From: Thermoanaerobaculales bacterium
GTDB taxonomy: Bacteria; Acidobacteriota; Thermoanaerobaculia; Thermoanaerobaculales; Sulfomarinibacteraceae
Direction of reading: 5' to 3'
DNA: 7,958 bases
Assembly (NCBI GenBank): GCA_029938595.1
Contig: JAOZUP010000171.1
Location: forward strand, 1-7,958
How positions within the stretch are numbered: the first letter of the stretch is position 1; each line of letters begins with the position of its first letter. A program made the position numbers and the translations under genes. The notes beneath the pieces were generated by a model. It was not told where the DNA came from. It did no database searches and was given only the letters and a program-made list of their open reading frames with translations. Below, one piece after another: positions 5,968 through 7,958 of the stretch.

Positions 5968-7740
5968 ATGAGCGATCGCACCATCCTCGACCTCTATCGC
6001 CACGAGCTCGACGATCCCCGAGAAGACCATTACGTTCACTACTTTCCGGGCGGGACCAGATCCTTCGGGACCATGGAATTCTTCCGCCGCACGGCGGCCC
6101 TGGCCGATGCCCTGGCCGATCTCGGGGTTGCGGCCGGCGATCGGGTGATCGTGGTCTGCGACACCCGCCCCGAGTGGCATATGGTCGACATCGCGATTCT
6201 CAGCCTTGGCTCAGTCAACGCGCCCATTTATGCGACCCTGACCCCGGAGCAGGTGGCCTACCAGGCGCGGGACTCCGGTGCAGCCGTTGCGATCGCGGAG
6301 GACACCGAGCAGATGGCGAAGTTCATAGCCGCGCGCCCGACCTGCCCGGAGCTCGAGCATCTGGTGCAGCTGGAGGGACCGCGGGAGGAGGGAGTCTTTG
6401 CCCTCGACGACCTCTGGGGCGGGACAACCGACGGCGCTGAGGAGCGCTTCTGGGAGCGGGCAGATCAGGTGAGCGAGGAGGATCTCGCCACCATCGTCTA
6501 CACCTCGGGCACCACCGGCGAACCCAAGGGAGTAATGCTCACGCATCGCAACATCGTCATCAACGTGGCCGAGGGCCTCGAACGGGTCGAGGTCGCGCGG
6601 GACGAATTCGGGCTCGAGTTTTTGCCCCTGTGTCACATGATCGAGCGCCTCGCGGGATACATGTACATGTCTCTCGGGGTGTCCCGGGCCTACTGCTCCG
6701 TCTACCACGTCGGCGAGCTGATGAAGGAGATTCGACCGGCCGTCTTTGCCAGCGTTCCGCGGCTGTTAGAGAAGGTCCACGCCGCGATCGTCGCGCGGGC
6801 CGAGGCGGCGTCTCCGGCCAAGCGGGCCCTCTTCCACTGGTCGGTCACCACCGGCGCCGAGGTTGCGCGGCGGCAGCTGGCGGGAGAACCGGTGGGCGGC
6901 GGTCTCGCCCTCAAGCACCGTCTGGCTGACCGTCTCGTCCTGTCCAAGATCCGCGCCGCCCTCGGGGGCCGATTGAAGGCCTCCTTCTGCGGCGGTGCCG
7001 CTGTGCCGCTCTATGTCCACGAGTTCTTCCAGGCCATCGGCATCCCGATCCAGGAGGCGTGGGGCCTCACCGAGACCTCGCCCATGATCAGCATGAACGG
7101 ATCGTTGCCCGGCGACATGCGCCTCGGCTCGGTTGGACGCCCGCTGTCCAGCTACGAGATGCGGGTGGCCGACGACGGCGAGCTGCTGGCCAAGGGCCCG
7201 TCGGTCTTCTCGGGATACTGGAACAAGCCGGAGCAGACCGCCGAGGTCTTTGATGGCGAAGGCTTCTTCCGCACCGGCGATATTGGCACCATCGACGATG
7301 ACGGTTTCATCTTCATCACCGACCGCAAGAAGGACCTCATCGTCACCGCCGGTGGCAAGAACATCGCCCCGCAGCCGGTGGAGTCAGAGTTCAAGGAGTC
7401 ACCCTACATCGAGAACGCGGTGCTGATCGGCGACGGCCGACCGTACATCGTCGCTCTGTTGGCGCCCGATCCCGAGGTCGTGGCGGCGTGGGCCGAGGAG
7501 CGCGGCGAGGACGCCGGCGATCTTGCCACCGTGCTGGCCCGTCCCGAGCTGGCGCGCGAGTTCGCGCAAGCGGTGGAAGGTGTCAACGAGAAGCTCGCCC
7601 GCTTCGAGCAGATCAAGCAGTTCCGCGTCCTGCCGGAACCGCTGACCGTAGAGGGAGGCGCCCTCACCCCGACCATGAAGGTCAAGAGACGGGCCGTGAC
7701 CGAAGCCTACGCCGACCTCATCGAGGAGATGTACGCGTAG
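5968..7740 (+). CDS. Long-chain fatty-acid-CoA ligase (AMP-forming, FAA1 type)
   Basis: The 590-residue enzyme belongs to the adenylate-forming superfamily (PF00501) and most resembles the long-chain acyl-CoA synthetase group (COG1022). It would activate a fatty acid with ATP to an acyl-adenylate and pass it to CoA. The P-loop motif YTSGTTGEPKGVMLTH is at 178-193, followed by LPLCHMIERLAGYMYM (219-234), characteristic of this group. WGLTE is at 365-369, the adenylate-binding FRTGDIG at 434-440, and the hinge DRKKDLIVTAGGKNIAP at 452-468. The C-terminal TPTMKVKR carries Lys571 as the catalytic lysine. All motifs are intact and no signal peptide is seen, so it is cytoplasmic. GGGAGG (5957-5962) supports the ATG. 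It is divergent from the thiamine-binding/oxidoreductase pair and is followed immediately by hairpins. Chain-length preference cannot be read from sequence. Confidence 0.95.
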   Translation: MSDRTILDLYRHELDDPREDHYVHYFPGGTRSFGTMEFFRRTAALADALADLGVAAGDRVIVVCDTRPEWHMVDIAILSLGSVNAPIYATLTPEQVAYQARDSGAAVAIAEDTEQMAKFIAARPTCPELEHLVQLEGPREEGVFALDDLWGGTTDGAEERFWERADQVSEEDLATIVYTSGTTGEPKGVMLTHRNIVINVAEGLERVEVARDEFGLEFLPLCHMIERLAGYMYMSLGVSRAYCSVYHVGELMKEIRPAVFASVPRLLEKVHAAIVARAEAASPAKRALFHWSVTTGAEVARRQLAGEPVGGGLALKHRLADRLVLSKIRAALGGRLKASFCGGAAVPLYVHEFFQAIGIPIQEAWGLTETSPMISMNGSLPGDMRLGSVGRPLSSYEMRVADDGELLAKGPSVFSGYWNKPEQTAEVFDGEGFFRTGDIGTIDDDGFIFITDRKKDLIVTAGGKNIAPQPVESEFKESPYIENAVLIGDGRPYIVALLAPDPEVVAAWAEERGEDAGDLATVLARPELAREFAQAVEGVNEKLARFEQIKQFRVLPEPLTVEGGALTPTMKVKRRAVTEAYADLIEEMYA

Positions 7741-7758
7741 CAGCCGCGTTCGCGGCTG
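7741..7758 (+). terminator. Hairpin directly after the acyl-CoA ligase stop
   Basis: CAGCCGCG (7741-7748) and CGCGGCTG (7751-7758) are perfect reverse complements, beginning on the base after the TAG stop. In RNA the innermost pairs would open to give a practical loop of about six bases. No T-tract follows, so it may act as an mRNA 3'-end stabiliser or a Rho-aided terminator rather than a classical intrinsic one. Confidence 0.5.
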
Positions 7759-7760
7759 CC

Positions 7761-7810
7761 CTCAGAGATCCGCGATGCGAGCGAGGGCACTCGCCTCGCG
7801 GATTTCTGAG
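7761..7810. terminator. Long two-part hairpin after the acyl-CoA ligase
   Basis: CTCAGAGATCCGCG (7761-7774) pairs with CGCGGATTTCTGAG (7797-7810): 13 Watson-Crick pairs plus one G-T (G-U in RNA) position. A 2-nt internal loop on each side is followed by an inner stem GCGAG (7777-7781) with CTCGC (7790-7794) and an 8-nt apical loop. No T-tract follows. It may be a terminator or a dispersed palindromic repeat. Confidence 0.5.
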
Positions 7811-7848
7811 ATGAAGGAGTGGAACTGCAACGAACCCACCCGCCCGCC

Positions 7849-7904
7849 GGCAGGCGAGACGCCTGCCCCACAAGGGCTCCGAGGAGTTTTGTGGGGCAGG
7901 CGTC
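7849..7904. repeat. Strong palindromic hairpin with a competing alternative stem
   Basis: GACGCCTGCCCCACAA (7858-7873) and TTGTGGGGCAGGCGTC (7889-7904) are perfect 16-bp reverse complements around a 15-nt loop. The left arm also lies in a competing stem, GGCAGGCG (7849-7856) with CGCCTGCC (7860-7867) across a 3-nt loop. The two folds are mutually exclusive. The loop sequence recurs in the truncated copy at 7933-7958, so this looks like a member of a dispersed intergenic palindrome family. No gene is visible in 7741-7958. Confidence 0.65.
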
Positions 7905-7932
7905 CTGAAAACGTGCAGGAATGAAACTCCCA

Positions 7933-7958
7933 CCACAAAGGCTCCGGGGTGTTTTTGT
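7933..7958. repeat. Second, truncated copy of the hairpin-loop repeat at 7868-7892
   Basis: This 26-bp stretch matches 7868-7892 at 22 of 25 positions with one extra T in the T-run, at a spacing of 65 bp. It begins CCACAAAGGCTCCGG and ends TTTTTGT at the window edge. Upstream CTCCCACC (7927-7934) is positioned to be the left arm of a stem whose right arm would lie just beyond the window. Confidence 0.6.

Noticed and set aside
5849..5968. 40-residue N-terminal extension of the thiamine-binding protein
   Set aside because: The family starts at the Met at 5848, where a strong Shine-Dalgarno is present. The extension would run through the divergent promoter region and over the ligase start.

Overview
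The window is a stretch of high-GC bacterial chromosome (roughly two-thirds GC by eye) with seven supportable protein genes, all of recognisable families except one small protein. A Sec-type signal peptide, strong Shine-Dalgarno sites, a YpfJ-type membrane protease and an acyl-CoA ligase fit a free-living, probably Gram-negative bacterium. A soil or sediment lineage such as Acidobacteriota is my impression only; no marker gene here settles it. I see no insertion sequence, phage gene, CRISPR array, rRNA or tRNA.

Layout: (a) 1-1586, minus strand, a secreted peptidase of family C69 whose 3' end runs off the window. (b) 1587-1813, a divergent spacer with a 7-bp-period repeat. (c) 1814-2557, plus strand, a nucleoside phosphorylase/nucleosidase-fold protein, then at 2626-2841 a small cysteine-containing protein preceded by a perfect inverted repeat. 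(d) 2842-2947, a spacer with a second 7-bp-period array. (e) 2948-3808, plus strand, a YpfJ-like membrane-anchored zinc metallopeptidase. (f) 3803-3941, a fold-back element with 28-bp imperfect terminal inverted repeats built from heptads, between convergent genes. (g) 3951-5848, minus strand, a translationally coupled pair: a thiamine-binding (MTH1187/UPF0045) protein, then an FAD-dependent phytoene desaturase/retinol saturase-like oxidoreductase. (h) 5968-7740, plus strand, a long-chain fatty-acid-CoA ligase, divergent from (g). (i) 7741-7958, a non-coding tail packed with hairpins, including a 16-bp perfect stem and a second related copy cut off by the window edge.

Functional links are modest. 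The thiamine-binding gene and the oxidoreductase are surely co-expressed (ATGA overlap), and the acyl-CoA ligase opposite them could share regulation, which hints at lipid or isoprenoid metabolism. The other genes look like independent housekeeping units. The genes themselves are ordinary. The unusual content is between them: four clusters of heptanucleotide repeats with different consensus sequences, the fold-back element, and the hairpin tail after the ligase. I did not find a convincing new multi-gene system.
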